NCBI GenBank assembly: GCA_036426205.1
Contig: CM071587.1
Coordinates: 2,972,879-3,036,878 of the forward strand
Direction of reading: 5' to 3'
Source: Ascaphus truei
Taxonomy: Eukaryota > Chordata > Amphibia > Anura > Ascaphidae
DNA: 64,000 nucleotides
This document shows positions 38,700-50,003 of the stretch, in pieces. Made by a program: the position numbers and the translations under genes. The notes under the pieces were generated by a model. The model saw only the letters and a program-made list of their open reading frames with translations. It made no database searches and was not told the origin of the DNA. Every line of letters begins with the position of its first letter. Within the stretch, counting starts at the first letter, position 1.

Positions 38700-39955
38700 C
38701 CAGTGTGTTTAATGGGAGAGGGGTATTTAATATACAGTACATTTTGCTGTGTATACATGGTTTGTATAGTGATACAGGGTATTTGATCAGGAGGATATCT
38801 TTCTGTTAGAGATTATCAGGAGGCCTGCTAACACCTCTCTGTATAACCACTCGCAAACTCACCCAGTGAGGCCAAAGACACCGAGACGTCTATTCAAAAT
38901 GCTTCAGCGGACTCTCACAACCAGTTTTGACTTTGATACCGAGCAGCCTGTGTATCACACTGATTGTAAACCTGGATAGATAAAATACAGCTTGTGTGAT
39001 TAGCACATCAGCTGCCCTCATTATTCCTACATAGTGTAAAAGGTTGGGGTAATCAGGCCAGTGTGTATGAGATGGGGAGCCCGGCACTGATGCTGCCTGC
39101 ACGGTGGCTGTCAGGTTCACACAGGACCTGTCACCTCATCAGCCCTCGGAAGGTGTATAAGAAGCCTCCAGATAAGTGGTTATTCCCAGGTGGAGCTCAG
39201 AACTCTGCTGCACATCGCCACTGCCTGTGTGTGTGTCTGAGATAGGGATGTGTGACAGGTGCACACAGGTTCTGTGCTGCTCAACCAGCACCTTCATTAT
39301 GGCTACAAAGGCACATTTTCTAAAACATTGTGCACCTGATAACCCCTCTCCCTTCCCTCTCCCTTCCCTCTCCCCTCCCCAGGCTGCTCTCACTCTGTGT
39401 TTCTGCTGATCTAAGAGGTTTTCTCAGAGTTGCTGCCATTTAAATGGCAGGAAGAAGAAGAAGCAGAAACCCAATGATGTGGAACAAGCACCAGAGTCTG
39501 CAGCGCAGAGACACCTAACTGCTGGGCACCAGCAGTGCTGTAGGATTCTGCAGGAGAGCAAGGGTTAAAGTGCATTGCCAGCAGCTGACCCCGCAAGATG
39601 CTCCAGTAACCTCACAAAACGCAGATACCAAGATCCATAATCTGTGGCAAGAATCCTTTACCGGTTATTGCTGATAGAGATCATTAAAGTAGCAGTCTGC
39701 ACTAATATTTGTCTAGTGGACAGAATATGTCAGAGGCGTCCGGCTCGCTCTGGCACCCAATAAAAAGGTGAGATGACACAGTGACTTTCTAGTGGACATT
39801 TTTTCCCCCTGTTTTTATACACACTGACCCCCAAAAAACTCAAATATCTCTAGAACTGTTGGGTGGCCGAAGGTTGGACGCCATGAACCATCTCCCATTT
39901 CAGGTATTACAAAAACAAAACGTTGCACTGTTCCTTACATCGTCAAGGCCGATCC
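38700..39955. other. No gene recognised
   Basis: No supported coding region. A short CTCCCTTCC-rich stretch lies at 39343-39380. Otherwise nothing notable. Confidence 0.4.
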
Positions 39956-39961
39956 CATAAG

Positions 39962-40100
39962 TAGGGTTGCAAGGTGTCCGGCATTGAACCGGACTGTCCT
40001 GTATTTGGATACACTGTCCAGTAAAAAAATGAGAGGTGCTTCAATACTGGACATGTATTTGTCCAGTGTTTTCCCCCAGCATTTTGAACCTTCACAGCCA
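39962..40100. mobile_element. TAGGGTTGC... MITE, left part
   Basis: It begins TAGGGTTGCAAGGTGTCCGG and contains TGTCCTGTATTTGGATACAC and TACTGGACATGTATTTGTCC. The same block recurs at 41092-41180, where it ends with the inverted terminus CACCTGGCAACCCTA (41234-41249). These are probably two partial copies of one family. Confidence 0.65.
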
Positions 40101-40399
40101 CCGTCTGGAGTGGGACAAGGAAACGCTTCACTGCATCGGGACGCGGAGGGAGTTTGCTGCAAAACCACGAGTCCTCCATTATATTCCCCATAGACTGGCT
40201 TTTTTATCTGTTTTAGCGCTACTTACTCTTTTAGTTTGTAGCACTTCTCTGTTTATCGCTTTTTGTGATTTGTTTAAATAAAGATCTTGGCTTTTACCCC
40301 TGGTTTAAGACCTTCCCTTACCTTTCTGGGGCAAGATTTTATCACCCTATTTTTCTTTGGACTAAGATTTGGAGACTGCAGGAGGAGCAACAAAGATAC

Positions 40400-40815
40400 C
40401 ATTCCAAGTGTGTGCTCACACTTGGCCGTGTGAGTATTAGTACTCTGTTATAAATTATCCATTTCATTTCCATTACCTACTTGGTTTAAGTAGAGATCTT
40501 TTATCCCTATTGGAGAGGCTAAACCGTTCATTGGAGCCTAAAGAAACCTCCACCAAAGATTGCACTCACACTTGCCCGTGTGAGTGTTTACAGTGTGTTT
40601 TAGCCCTGCTTTCATTCCTTGGGACACTTTGAGACTGTTAATGTATTCTGATTATATGTTCATTCGTTTATCCCGAGGGTGATATTACATCAAAGAAGAA
40701 GGAGAAGAAGTATGCAGACGGAGAGCGAAGAAATAACTCCACAAAACAGAGAGGAGAAGACCAAAAGATACCTTGATGCGACTGCATTTGCACAAGGCCG
40801 TGTAAGTGTTAAGAG
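40400..40815. repeat. Three dispersed hairpins, CTCACACTTGSCCGTGTGAG
   Basis: CTCACACTTGGCCGTGTGAG at 40415-40434, CTCACACTTGCCCGTGTGAG at 40565-40584 and a degenerate version near 40785-40808. Each is followed by a TRTT-type sequence and the first and third are preceded by AAAGATACC. They look like decayed copies of a repeat of roughly 150-220 bp. Confidence 0.55.
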
Positions 40816-41091
40816 TTAATATACACTTTAAACCACCATTGTCATTGCTTCAGGGCTTAACACACTTGAACCATATTTTGTTCCATTTCACCCTTCCACC
40901 TGTGCTCCCCCATCTCTCTCTTGTTTCCCTGTACCACTAAGGATCCTGGGTAGATCCTTTTTTGGGGTTGTTTGAGTCACAGGAGGAGACCAAGAAGCTG
41001 AGGGATACTTTATGAACTTCTAAGGTTGTAACTATACCTTTATCCCATACTTATCATACACACAGGTAGCGCCCGGGTTCTCTCTTTCTAT

Positions 41092-41252
41092 ACTGTCCTG
41101 TATTTGGATACTCTGTCCAGTAAAAAATGAGAGGTGCTGTAATACTGGACATGTATTTGTCCAGTATTTTCCTCCCTGGACATAGTGACCTGACGCACCT
41201 TTCACCATTGAGTCCAGTATTTTTGGAGATGCCACCTGGCAACCCTACCCAT
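41092..41252. mobile_element. TAGGGTTGC... MITE, right part
   Basis: Repeats the core found at 39990-40070 and ends GCCACCTGGCAACCCTAC, the inverse of the left terminus at 39962. About 1 kb of other sequence separates the two parts. Confidence 0.65.
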
Positions 41253-41495
41253 AAGACATGTTCTGTTATCTGTGGGAAGATGTTGGATGTTGAGTTGTAC
41301 AGTGATATTCTAATACAGTAACATAGAAGTTTAGGTTACATAAAGACGTCCATTGAGTTCAGCCTTTACTGTTGGTTCAAGTTCAGTATTATTACAGTGC
41401 AGCATGTTTATTTTCATGTCAAATGGTTTAAATGCTTTGTCTCCCAATACAAGGAGGCCCTTACCATGGCTCCAGTTTCATAGAGTCTCAGTACA

Positions 41496-41605
41496 TTTGG
41501 CCCATGCTTACTAAGCAGTATTCTGCCATGACACCTTACAGGGCATTGTCAGGTCTTCTAGCTCTAGAAGGTGTCTTATAGCAGAATGCTGCTTTTGGCC
41601 TTTTA
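41496..41605. mobile_element. Short palindromic MITE, second copy
   Basis: Same family as 6662-6766: TTGGCCCATGCTTACTAAGC at the left and AAGGTGTCTTATAGCAGAAT then GCTGCTTTTGGCC at the right. Confidence 0.6.
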
Positions 41606-42079
41606 TCCCCCGGGGAAATGTGTTTTTGGAATGAGTTATAAGGTTAGATCTCAGCGAGTTCTGTCTTTCAAACAGTTAGATAAGTCCCCCTGACACTGAC
41701 AGACGTACACGCACTCACAAAGCCACAGACGCACTGCTAATCCGTACATTTCCATGCAAGGCAGGTGCCTGTGTTGTGACATTCTCACAATGACATCAAG
41801 CTCCAGCCATCAATTACACCCTGCTCGGGAAATCCATGCCCTGCTGCTGGCTGACTCGTCCAGCTCTGGAAATGCACAGGAACTCTGCTGGCGAGCCCAT
41901 TCTGTCCAGAAAGACTTGGCAGAAGGAGGCGCCCTGTTGAGCTGTCTGGGCAGACTCATGAATATGCAGCGGTATTGATGGATTGCCTTGGCATATATTA
42001 GATGTGTTTAACCCCTTGCAGTGATGGAGATGTTAAAGCAGGCGCAGGAATGTTCACCTTCTTGGCAAGGTTGTGTTTG

Positions 42080-42333
42080 TGTTACCCTTACTCCAGTCCT
42101 CAAGACCCTCTAACAGGTCAGGTTTTCAGGATATCCCTGCTTCAGCGCAGGTGGCTCAATCAGTCCCTGCTTCCACGCAGGTGGCTCAATCAGTCCCTGC
42201 TTTTGCACAGGTGGCTCAATCACTGGTTATGTCTTCCACCGAGCCACTGATTGAGCCACCTGTGCTGAAGCAGGGATATCCATAAAACCTGACCTGTTGG
42301 GAGGTCGAGGACTGGAGCTGAGCACCCCTGCTC
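42080..42333. mobile_element. Palindromic MITE with internal triplication
   Basis: It shares the inner GCACAGGTGGCTCAATC / GATTGAGCCACCTGTGC palindrome with 35336-35530. Its outer arms (TCCAGTCCTCAAGACC / GGTCGAGGACTGGA) differ in detail. In the left arm a 33-bp module CCCTGCTTC...CAGGTGGCTCAATCAGT is present three times in tandem. No clear target duplication could be read. Confidence 0.75.
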
Positions 42334-42339
42334 TGGCTC

Positions 42340-43510
42340 ACAGTAATAACCACAAGGACAGTCCTTCTCCATGCTAGGGTTTGTCAGTAGTGTGTATTAG
42401 GGGTGTATAGGGGATCACCTCCAACAGCCATAAGCGAATGTTATCCCAAAGAAGGAAAGGTCTCAGACTTCTGCTTTTGCCACCAGGTTCAGATTCTAAG
42501 CTTCTCTACGCTCCTAAATCCTAGATTACAAACTCTTCAGGAACTGGATCCTTATCCCCGAACATATAGAGTTCTGACGGCCTGTACTTTATGGTAGCTC
42601 ACGGGAATTTTAATGGCTGTTCTGCAAAGTGCTGAGCACATGGCTGGTCCCATCCAAATACAAACACACAGTAGGCCGCTCCTTCCACCAGATTAAAGAA
42701 CTGTATGGAAGTCATCCCTTACAACACACATCTCTTTGTGTCATTAGCTTTTTATCATTTGTACTGGAACACGAAACATCTCATTGGGGTCATGTGCTCA
42801 CAGATCAGCCTCTTATAGATTTAAACAAACACACAGATACCCAGCGAGCTCTCAGAAACCCCCCCTTATAGATTTAAGCAGCCGCAGGGACATTGAATGG
42901 GAGAGTTTCCTGCATGCACAGCCCATCTCTGACTGTCACACTGAGAGAGGCTTTTAAATGAAGTCTTTGCATTTACACTCTGCCTCCGGCAATGTGACAG
43001 AGAGGCAGTCATGGGGCGGCTCGGCGAGTCGCTGCATCCGGACAGGCTTTGTACATGTCGCGTCTTGCTGCGTCCTTGTTGGGAGAAGTTACAGTAGCGG
43101 GACGGAGCAAGCCGTTCTGACCCAAGTGTGGCGACTGTTCCACGAGTAGCGAGAAGACGGAGTTTGTGGTCACAAACATACCCAGACAATCAAATGTAAG
43201 GGGGCAGAAGTGATACCTGTAGCAGCTAACTTGTGAGTTATTAGAGTGCAAGCTTTCAGGACCTTTAGTACACAAAATAATTGAATATTTTCAGAGAAAT
43301 AGATATTTTATTATACAGTATTGTGAAGACATCTTTAACAAATACAATTTGAACATGAATGGGGTGGCTGCTCTTTTAAAGCTGCAGACCAAGCAATACC
43401 TATGTGTGTCTTTTAAAAAAAAAAAATCAGTTAAGTACTATGAAAAAATACTTGTAGCATTTTTTAAAAATCAACTCTAAATTATTTTTTTTAATGTATT
43501 ATAATGTACA
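42340..43510. other. No gene recognised
   Basis: Only short open frames without splice or family support. Nothing identifiable. Confidence 0.4.
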
Positions 43511-43514
43511 GATG

Positions 43515-44012
43515 CAGCCACGAGTATCTGAACACTTGCCTTGGAAAATCTGGGGCAATCTCCCAGTAATGCTGCAACATTTCTGTGAGATTTCTGCAGA
43601 CAGACTGAGGCTAAGGCCCCGGTCACGGCGCTCTAATGCGCGCCCGCGCTTTCGGCTGCGCGTTCCGGCGATTCCCCGGTCTGCAGCTCACTGCAGGAGC
43701 AGAGACCGGGGGGGCGTGCCGGAGGAGTGACGGGGGCGCGGCCATGACGTCACCCGGCAGGTTCGCCCTCATTGGCTGAACCGCCAGGGGGCGTGCCTAG
43801 CCGCTCGACGCGAGTTCCTGCTCTCAATTCTATTGAGAGCAGGAGTAGCTCTCGCGCGAGCGCTGCGGCCCCCCCTCGCAGCGGGCCCGGCGCCGTTGCG
43901 GGGAGGGCTCTGGTGAGCGCAGCGTCCGCCACAGCGGACGCTGTAGCATGCAGCGGGGGCAAGGCCTAATGGCCATCCGGATTAACACAGCGGGGGTCCC
44001 TGGCAGTCCCAT
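43515..44012. mobile_element. Nested MITEs (GC-rich element inside a foldback MITE)
   Basis: Left part 43515-43610 (ACTTGCCTTGGAAAATCTGG, CTGCAACATTTCTG) and right part 43968-44012 (ATTAACACAGCGGGGGTCCC, TGGCAGTCCCATTC) match the foldback MITE at 7196-7507. Between them is a roughly 357-bp CpG-rich element, beginning near TAAGGCCCCGGTCACGG and ending GGGGGCAAGGCCTA. It is related to 35006-35236 and has the ATTGGCTGAACCGCC motif shared with 34041-34065. Confidence 0.75.
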
Positions 44013-45040
44013 TCTATAGCTATAATTTACAATGTTACATCCCCATCCTATTCTGAAACAGGCTCGGGCACACCCCTTTTTGAGCCCTGCCCTCTCTCTA
44101 GCAGTGCACCAATTGTATCTAGTGACTGCCTGGTCACATGATCTTCCCTGCGGAACTTTGCATCTTTGGTCCTCTTCTGCTGCACTGACAGCCATTTAGT
44201 GAACCCCTGATCCGAAGCTTCGCCGATCGATCACAGGAGAACGGATCGATCGGCAACTTAGCTAATTACTTATCATTGTGGTGATTGTATTGATGCACGT
44301 ATCAAAGGGGGAAATAATAAAATAAGAAATAAAGAAACGGCAGATTGGACTGCAGCTTTATTGATGGAGTGGGACTGTGTTGGAAGGAAGAGTGACTAAT
44401 CCTAACACACTAGTTGATGGAAAGATCTTGGAGTTTTATTCACATAAGGTTAACTCTCGTGATAGGAAAGAGCAAAGAAGGCTGAGTAGCCGTGTTGGTC
44501 CTTTCTTCCAAGCAGTAACTACAGAGGGAGAGGGACTAGCGGGTATGATACCTTTTATTGGACCGACACGTAGTGGCTATGTTACAAGCTTTCCATAGAG
44601 CCTTTTATGTCTCTGCTGTTAATTTTCACACCAGGCCACCTGTTTCTACCTTATCTTATTTCCCACTTCTTTTGAACACCCATTGTAACCAGAGATCCCT
44701 CTTGCAACCACTGTATATTATATTTTTGTATCTGTATTTCTGCCATACCCGATGAAGGATCCTGAGAGGTTGGATAGCTGGTGGTACTGGGGTTACACGA
44801 TGAAGGCCCCCACTCACAGACAGCACTCACAACCCACGCGCCACCTGCCGCCTGACACATTCATCACATTTTTACATCTGTTATGTCACCCGAATATACA
44901 TTGTACTGTGGTGTCTTTACAATAAACCATTTTTAAACAACATCGTATTACATTTTATTCCATCTTTCTTTTCAACATTATTATCCAACCTTTACAACAA
45001 ATACTCACCTATTGTTCCCGATTTATAAATAATACTACCT
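44013..45040. other. No gene recognised; one dispersed repeat fragment
   Basis: A block at about 44478-44595 (GTAGCCGTGTTGGTCC, GATACCTTTTATTGGACCGA, TATGTTACAAGCTTTCC) resembles a widespread vertebrate interspersed repeat that I cannot name. Nothing else is recognised. Confidence 0.4.
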
Positions 45041-45083
45041 ATTACGCATTTACATCCCGGGCAACGCCGGGTCTCTCAGCTAG
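45040..45083 (+). mobile_element. Possible Helitron 3' terminus
   Basis: A short GC hairpin CCCGG-GCAACG-CCGGG (45056-45071) is followed 8 bases later by CTAG (45080-45083) and then T. Helitron 3' ends have a short hairpin about 10 bases before CTRR and insert between A and T. The 5' end (TC...) was not located. Confidence 0.45.
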
Positions 45084-45832
45084 TAAGTAAATAAAATAGA
45101 AAGTTAAACAGCACTCCAAAAAAAGAATACGATTAGGATAGAAATATGAATTGGTGCATGGAAGACAAGGATCTCCCCAGAAACCCCAGAAATGTAGAAA
45201 CGATTTCAAAATTGTCCCCAGCACACAAAGGACCAGATTCCCTAAACTCCATTAGTGGCTTTGCGCTGCGCTTACTTAAGTGAACATGTCGTTAAGTGCT
45301 AACGGGGATGTTCAAAACCCAGGAACGCAGAGTAAAGCGCCTATTTTTTGATGACAGGGCACAGCGTTAGATATAACGGACGTCAGTGATAAAGACGTTC
45401 CCCATAGCATTGGAAACCCACCGACCTCCGTTATTTACTGTCTCTGTTGTAACGATGTGCGGCTCAGGTCACCGCTAAACTCGGAGTCACCCACCTCCAG
45501 ACCCTTAACGAAGCAGCGTGTTGTAGAAAGCGTCGGCTTCGCGTAGCATTAAAGAGACAGCTCTCCGCCTGACTCTGGCTACGGATGAAGGAAGAAAGCC
45601 GCTCTCCGGGGGCACATGATCAAATTTAAAAAAAAAATCATTATTTAATAGAAGAGGATCGACCGGTTCTGTCCACAACTGAGACCTTAGTCAAGTCCTG
45701 CGGAGTAGCCCTTTCTTCCTCCATCTGTTTGAGATTGATGACGCCCTGATCGGTGACGGGCATTCCCGTGGCACGAGTGCACCTTTTTTGCTATGATTAC
45801 TGTGACTGCAGCCACTGCTTTTTAATTCTAAG

Positions 45833-46218
45833 GCTGCGTCCATAGAGGGGGGAGCCGCGCTCCCCTGCACTGACGCTGAGGCTCGCCTGCGCAATCAGGA
45901 GCGATTGCATGAACTAGCAGACGAACCAGCGTGCGCGATCGGGGGGCGGGGCACTGACGTCACTGGGCCAATAGCCCGCGAAGCGCCGACGTCAACGTCA
46001 CGGCGCCGTGACGTTGACGCTGCTTTGCTCTGATTGGAGGTTTTCAGACGACAGCGCGCTCAGAATCAGTTTCTGCTGTCGGCTGAAAATCCCTGCGCCT
46101 CAGCACGCCTGCGGACGCTCGCGGGAGCCCCCCCTCAAGACATCCTCATTGAGGATGACGGGGCTCATCGCGGAGCGTCCGCACGGCTCAGCGCTGACTG
46201 TCCTTCTATGGACGCAGC
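45833..46218. mobile_element. GC-rich TIR MITE (GCTGCGTCCATAGA termini)
   Basis: It begins GCTGCGTCCATAGA and ends TCTATGGACGCAGC, an exact 14-bp inverted terminal repeat, with CpG-rich interior and inner inverted blocks (GACGTCACTGGGCCAATAG, CGTCAACGTCACGGCG). No clear target duplication. The noisy copy at 50004-50200 starts inside this element, near its midpoint. Confidence 0.85.
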
Positions 46219-46689
46219 GTAAAGCTGCAGTATATATACCGCTGCGTGTATACACTGAATGATAGTATAAAATAATTCTAGTTTAAATGGATTGTATATT
46301 GTTTTACTTATGTTCAACTGTGAAATATAAAGCATGAGATCATCAGCAATGCCACAATATTTGGGAAGAGTGTATTTCTGCTAATGTTAGAGAGATGATT
46401 AATGGTCACATGTAATATTTAATGTGGCTAAAGGAAAATAAAACATAACGTCAGCATCTTTGTTAAACACTTTCTTTGCTGACAGAACCGTGACTGAGTA
46501 ATTGGCATATTTTAGATGTATATTTGCTCCATTATGACCTTATTTACCAAGTGTCCCCCCCCCTTAAAGCCCCAAATTAATGTCATGGCAACAACATACC
46601 ATCGCTCCTAATGCGAACATTGTAAAATGTGTTGTTTGTCATGAGAATCATGTATATGTAACGGTCTTAAGAACATTTTACCCTTCTGT

Positions 46690-47010
46690 TACCGTATTTA
46701 TGACTAATATATGAATTTATACAATATGTGTATATTTATGACTAATATGACTATATTATATATAAATATGACGTATATATGTATATATATATATATGTAT
46801 ATTTATGACTAATATATGTATGTATATATATATATATATATATTTATGACTAATATACTGTATGTATATATATATTTATGACTAATATTTGTGTATATTT
46901 ATGACTAATATACTGTATGTGTATATATATATCTATATATATTATATATATATATAGTATATATATATATAGATATATATAGAATAATATATATATAGAT
47001 AATATAGTAT
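46690..47010. repeat. TA-rich microsatellite with TTTATGACTAATAT repeats
   Basis: Runs of TATATA interspersed with repeated TATTTATGACTAATAT. A noisy copy is at about 50690-51000. Confidence 0.85.
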
Positions 47011-47245
47011 TACAGATAACAAGAACAGGACAAAACTTTCAATAATGATAATAATAATAATAAAAATAAATAAACACCCAAGATGGACGTGATTTTTTTG
47101 GCATGGCAGGAGGGCTGGTTCTGTCCACACATCACCATTTTAACCCCCACCGTGGCTCCTCAGAGAGTGTCACGGGACAGTGTGGTGTGGACAGTCCACT
47201 AACTAACCCACAGCAGACGTGGTCAGTGAGGAGGTCCGAGGATTG

Positions 47246-47480
47246 CTATTGCCCGCTGTTAAGTAGAGCAAGCTCCCTTATGACATTTTGAATGGCCTGT
47301 GAAGAAGCGCTCTGCGATGCTCTGCGATGCTCTGCAATACTGACAGCATCCATAGCAAGGGAGGACACAGGGGGAAGAGTGCACATGAACAAGGGTTCAC
47401 AGCAGGATCTGGGCACAGGGTTGGGGAAGCAGGTGACACAGGGGACAGTTGCCACAAGGGAGCAGGTGCAGTCAACAGAG
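47246..47480 (-). CDS. Possible C-terminal exon of a transposon-type protein
   Basis: The minus frame ending at 47246 has a non-repetitive tail [20 protein letters not shown] followed by [13 protein letters not shown] and a stop. It comes after VAP-rich repeat sequence. The noisy copy preserves nearly the same tail (51248-51365). The tail lacks the repeat period and could be the C-terminus of a transposon-encoded or host protein with a Pro/Ala/Val-rich linker. The RASQ segment lies in a short GCTCTGCGAT repeat, so the reading is tentative. I do not recognise the family. Confidence 0.3.
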
Positions 47481-48055
47481 GGGAACAAGATGCCACAGTG
47501 GGAAACAAGGTTTGACACAGGGGGAACAGATGCCACAGAGGGAGCAGGTGCCACAGAGGCAGCAGGAGCCACAAGGGGGACAGGTGCCACAGGGGGAGCA
47601 AGTGCCACAGTAGGAACAAGTGCCACAGTGGGAACAGGTGCCACAGGGGGAGCAAGTGCCACAGTGGGAACAGGTGCCACTGGGGAAACAGGTGCCACAG
47701 GGGGAGCAAGTGCCACAGTGGGAACAGGTGCCACTGGGGAAACAGGTGCCACAGGGGGAGAGCAAGTGCCACAGTTGGGAAAAGGTGCCATGGGGGAAAA
47801 GGTGCCACAGGGGGGTAGCAAGTGCCACAGTGGGAAATCAGGTGCAGCCACAGGGGGGAGCAAGTGCAATGTAGGAAAGGTTCCACAGTGGAAACAGGTG
47901 CACAGGGGGAGAGCAAGTGCCACAGTGGGAACATGGAGTGCCAACAGTGGGGGGAACTGGTGGGAAAAACTGGTGGGCAGGGAACAGGTGTCACAGGGGG
48001 AACAGGTGCCACAGAGGGAGCAGGTGCCACAGTGGGAACAGATGCCACATTGGAG
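47440..48055. repeat. 18/36-bp minisatellite (CACAGKGGGARCARGTGC)
   Basis: Units of 18 bp, paired as 36-bp dimers GCCACAGGGGGAGCAAGT then GCCACAGTGGGAACAGGT. Because 18 is divisible by 3, all frames stay open for long distances: VAPVPT and CGTCSH on the minus strand, [10 protein letters not shown] on the plus strand. These are repeat translations. A noisy copy is at about 51370-52160. Confidence 0.92.
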
Positions 48056-48070
48056 CACACTGTGCTATTT

Positions 48071-48405
48071 CTGTAACGCTAAAGAAAATGACATGCCCGT
48101 TGTGTATAAAGGTGCGCGGACCCAGGCGCTGATGTTTGTGTGTGTGCTTAATTGGGTCCCAGTGCTACTCTAATGTCAGGGTGCAGCTGAGCTGCTCTTA
48201 GGTCCACACTCACTGAACGCTGTAAATCAGGAATGGCCTTTTTGCCCGAGGTTAATGTAGTGCACACGAAACAAATTCTATGCAAAAAATAATGGGCGTA
48301 TGGTGCTGATTAGCATAAGATGAACACCACATGATTTCAGGATAACGGTACATTATCTTAAAATACAGTGATGTTATGTCTCGGCTATTTCAGCAGAGGA
48401 TGGTG
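48071..48405 (+). repeat. Long inverted repeat, left arm
   Basis: It begins CTGTAACGCTAAAGAAAATG, continues TTTGTGTGTGTGCTTAATTG, CTTAGGTCCACACTCACTGA and TGCTGATTAGCATAAGATGA, and ends near TTTCAGCAGAGGATGG. Its inverse is at 49755-49960 (truncated) and, complete but noisy, at about 53940-54292. It is bordered on both sides by GCCACAGGGG-type 18-bp repeats. Confidence 0.88.
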
Positions 48406-48660
48406 GTGCCACAGGGGGGTCAGGGCCAGGGGGGGTGGTGGTCTGGTGGCCACAAGTGGGGTCTGGTTTTGCCACAGGGAAAAGACAGGTGAACACAGCA
48501 GGATCTGGTGCCACAGCGGGTGCCACAGGGGAAACCGGGCCATCGATGGAGTTTCCACCTGTGAAATGTGATATGACATACTCGTCACCCTCTGTCTGCG
48601 CAGTCTCCATCGCAGACACGTCTCCTGAAGCCGGTGCTTGACCTGTGTGTCTGTGAGATG
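48374..48660 (-). CDS. Possible transposon-type coding exon
   Basis: Downstream of a good acceptor (TTTTTCTCTCTCTAG, 48661-48675) the minus strand is open for over 80 residues. It includes AMETAQTEGDEYVISHFTGG and PVSPVAPAVAPDPAV and reaches a stop near 48374. The composition is not simple repeat in its first half. The VAPAVAPDPAV segment resembles the array at 47440-48055. It may be part of a DNA-transposon accessory gene. No upstream DNA-binding or transposase exon is seen, and the right part of this frame overlaps the inverted-repeat arm. Confidence 0.3.
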
Positions 48661-48899
48661 GACCTAGAGAGAGAAAAATGAGATATATTATTAAAAAATG
48701 AATCCATACTACTTATAGCATTACATCACATGACATGTATACTTTAGGGATGAGATATATTTTTCAGAGCTGTGTTAATAATGTTAATTGTTAATGTATA
48801 ACATGCCTGTAGTCCCAATCACATACATGTGACCTGACACATGCTAAAGCTTCAAAGTTCTTTTTTCTCAAGTGATATAATTAAATTTAATGAGTGTTG

Positions 48900-49005
48900 G
48901 TGTGTGTGGGGTAATATATAGATATATTATATAGATATTAGTATAGATGATATATATATATATATATAGATTATATATAAATATAAAGATTAATGTCTTT
49001 TTAGT
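48900..49005. repeat. TATA-rich microsatellite
   Basis: ATATAGATATA tracts inside the interval between the inverted-repeat arms. The copy at 53100-53180 is scrambled. Confidence 0.8.
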
Positions 49006-49189
49006 TTGCTTTTTTTTTAATGTCCAATTCTTAATATAATGATAGATTTATATTTACCATTTTCATTTAAAACACTGGAGTGTGAATAGCAAATATTATA
49101 TATGGCTAATGCTACATGCTGTGGGTGACAGGTTCAATTAATCAATAACTGAATAAACAAAAATGGACATTGTATTACATAGTCAATGA

Positions 49190-49600
49190 CTAGTACCTAG
49201 TAGTTACATAGATACTCTACTAGTTACATAGTTACATTAGTAGATGAGGTTTGAAAAAAAGACATGCTCATCAAGTTCAACCTAGCTAAATTTAGACGGC
49301 AGATACTTTATCCATATCCGTGCTTACAGTATATTGATCCAGAGGAAGGAGAGAAACACACAACCCCAGTGACATTGTATAATCTAATGAGATCTCATAA
49401 GGGGAGAAAAAAATAAATTCCTTCTGACTCCAAAGAATTGGCAATCAGGATGACACCCTGGATCAACATCCCTTCCCATGTACTTATTTGGTATATCCCT
49501 GTATAACCTTTCCTTTCTAAAAAAGATGCCCAACATGTTTTTATGAAGATATCTTTCAATGGTTATACACAAGTAATATATTATTATGTGTGCTAACGGC
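49190..49600. mobile_element. Anuran-type dispersed repeat (GTTACATAG ... CATCAAGTTCAACCT)
   Basis: GTTACATAGTTACAT repeats followed by TTTGAAAAAAAGACATGCTC and ATCAAGTTCAACCTAG. This combination is a very common interspersed repeat in frog genomes, from recollection. It occupies the middle of the inverted-repeat interval. A noisy copy is at 53385-53780. Confidence 0.65.
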
Positions 49601-49754
49601 ACAGTTAATGCTTAGTTTAGAACGTACATATTATGAGAAACATTTTGTTCCTCAATGAGCTATGTGACGTAAGTGTAGCCATTTGATATCACTTCGTGTA
49701 GTGTTAGAGGTTGTAGGGTTATCCTAACATCATGCGAGTTGATGTACAGAATCC

Positions 49755-49960
49755 TCCCATCCTCCTTGCTGAAGAGCCGAACATAAACATCACTGTATTT
49801 AAAGATAATGTACATTTATCCTGAAATCATTGGTGTCATTTATGCTAATCAGCACCATTACGCCCATATTTTTGCATAGAATTTGTGTTCGTGGGCACTA
49901 CATTAACCTGGGGGCAAAAAGAGGCCATTCCTGATTTAGCGTGTTTAGTGAGTGTGGAAG
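49755..49960 (-). repeat. Long inverted repeat, right arm (truncated)
   Basis: The inverse of 48200-48405, with about 10-15% divergence by eye. It stops at AGTGAGTGTGGAAG. The noisy copy continues through CCTAAGAGCAGA and on to CATTTTCTTAGGATTACAG (54292), so the clean copy is cut short at an assembly junction. Confidence 0.85.
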
Positions 49961-50003
49961 AATAGGAAGCTAAGACAGAGGAAACCTGAACAGACTGTGA
50001 TAT

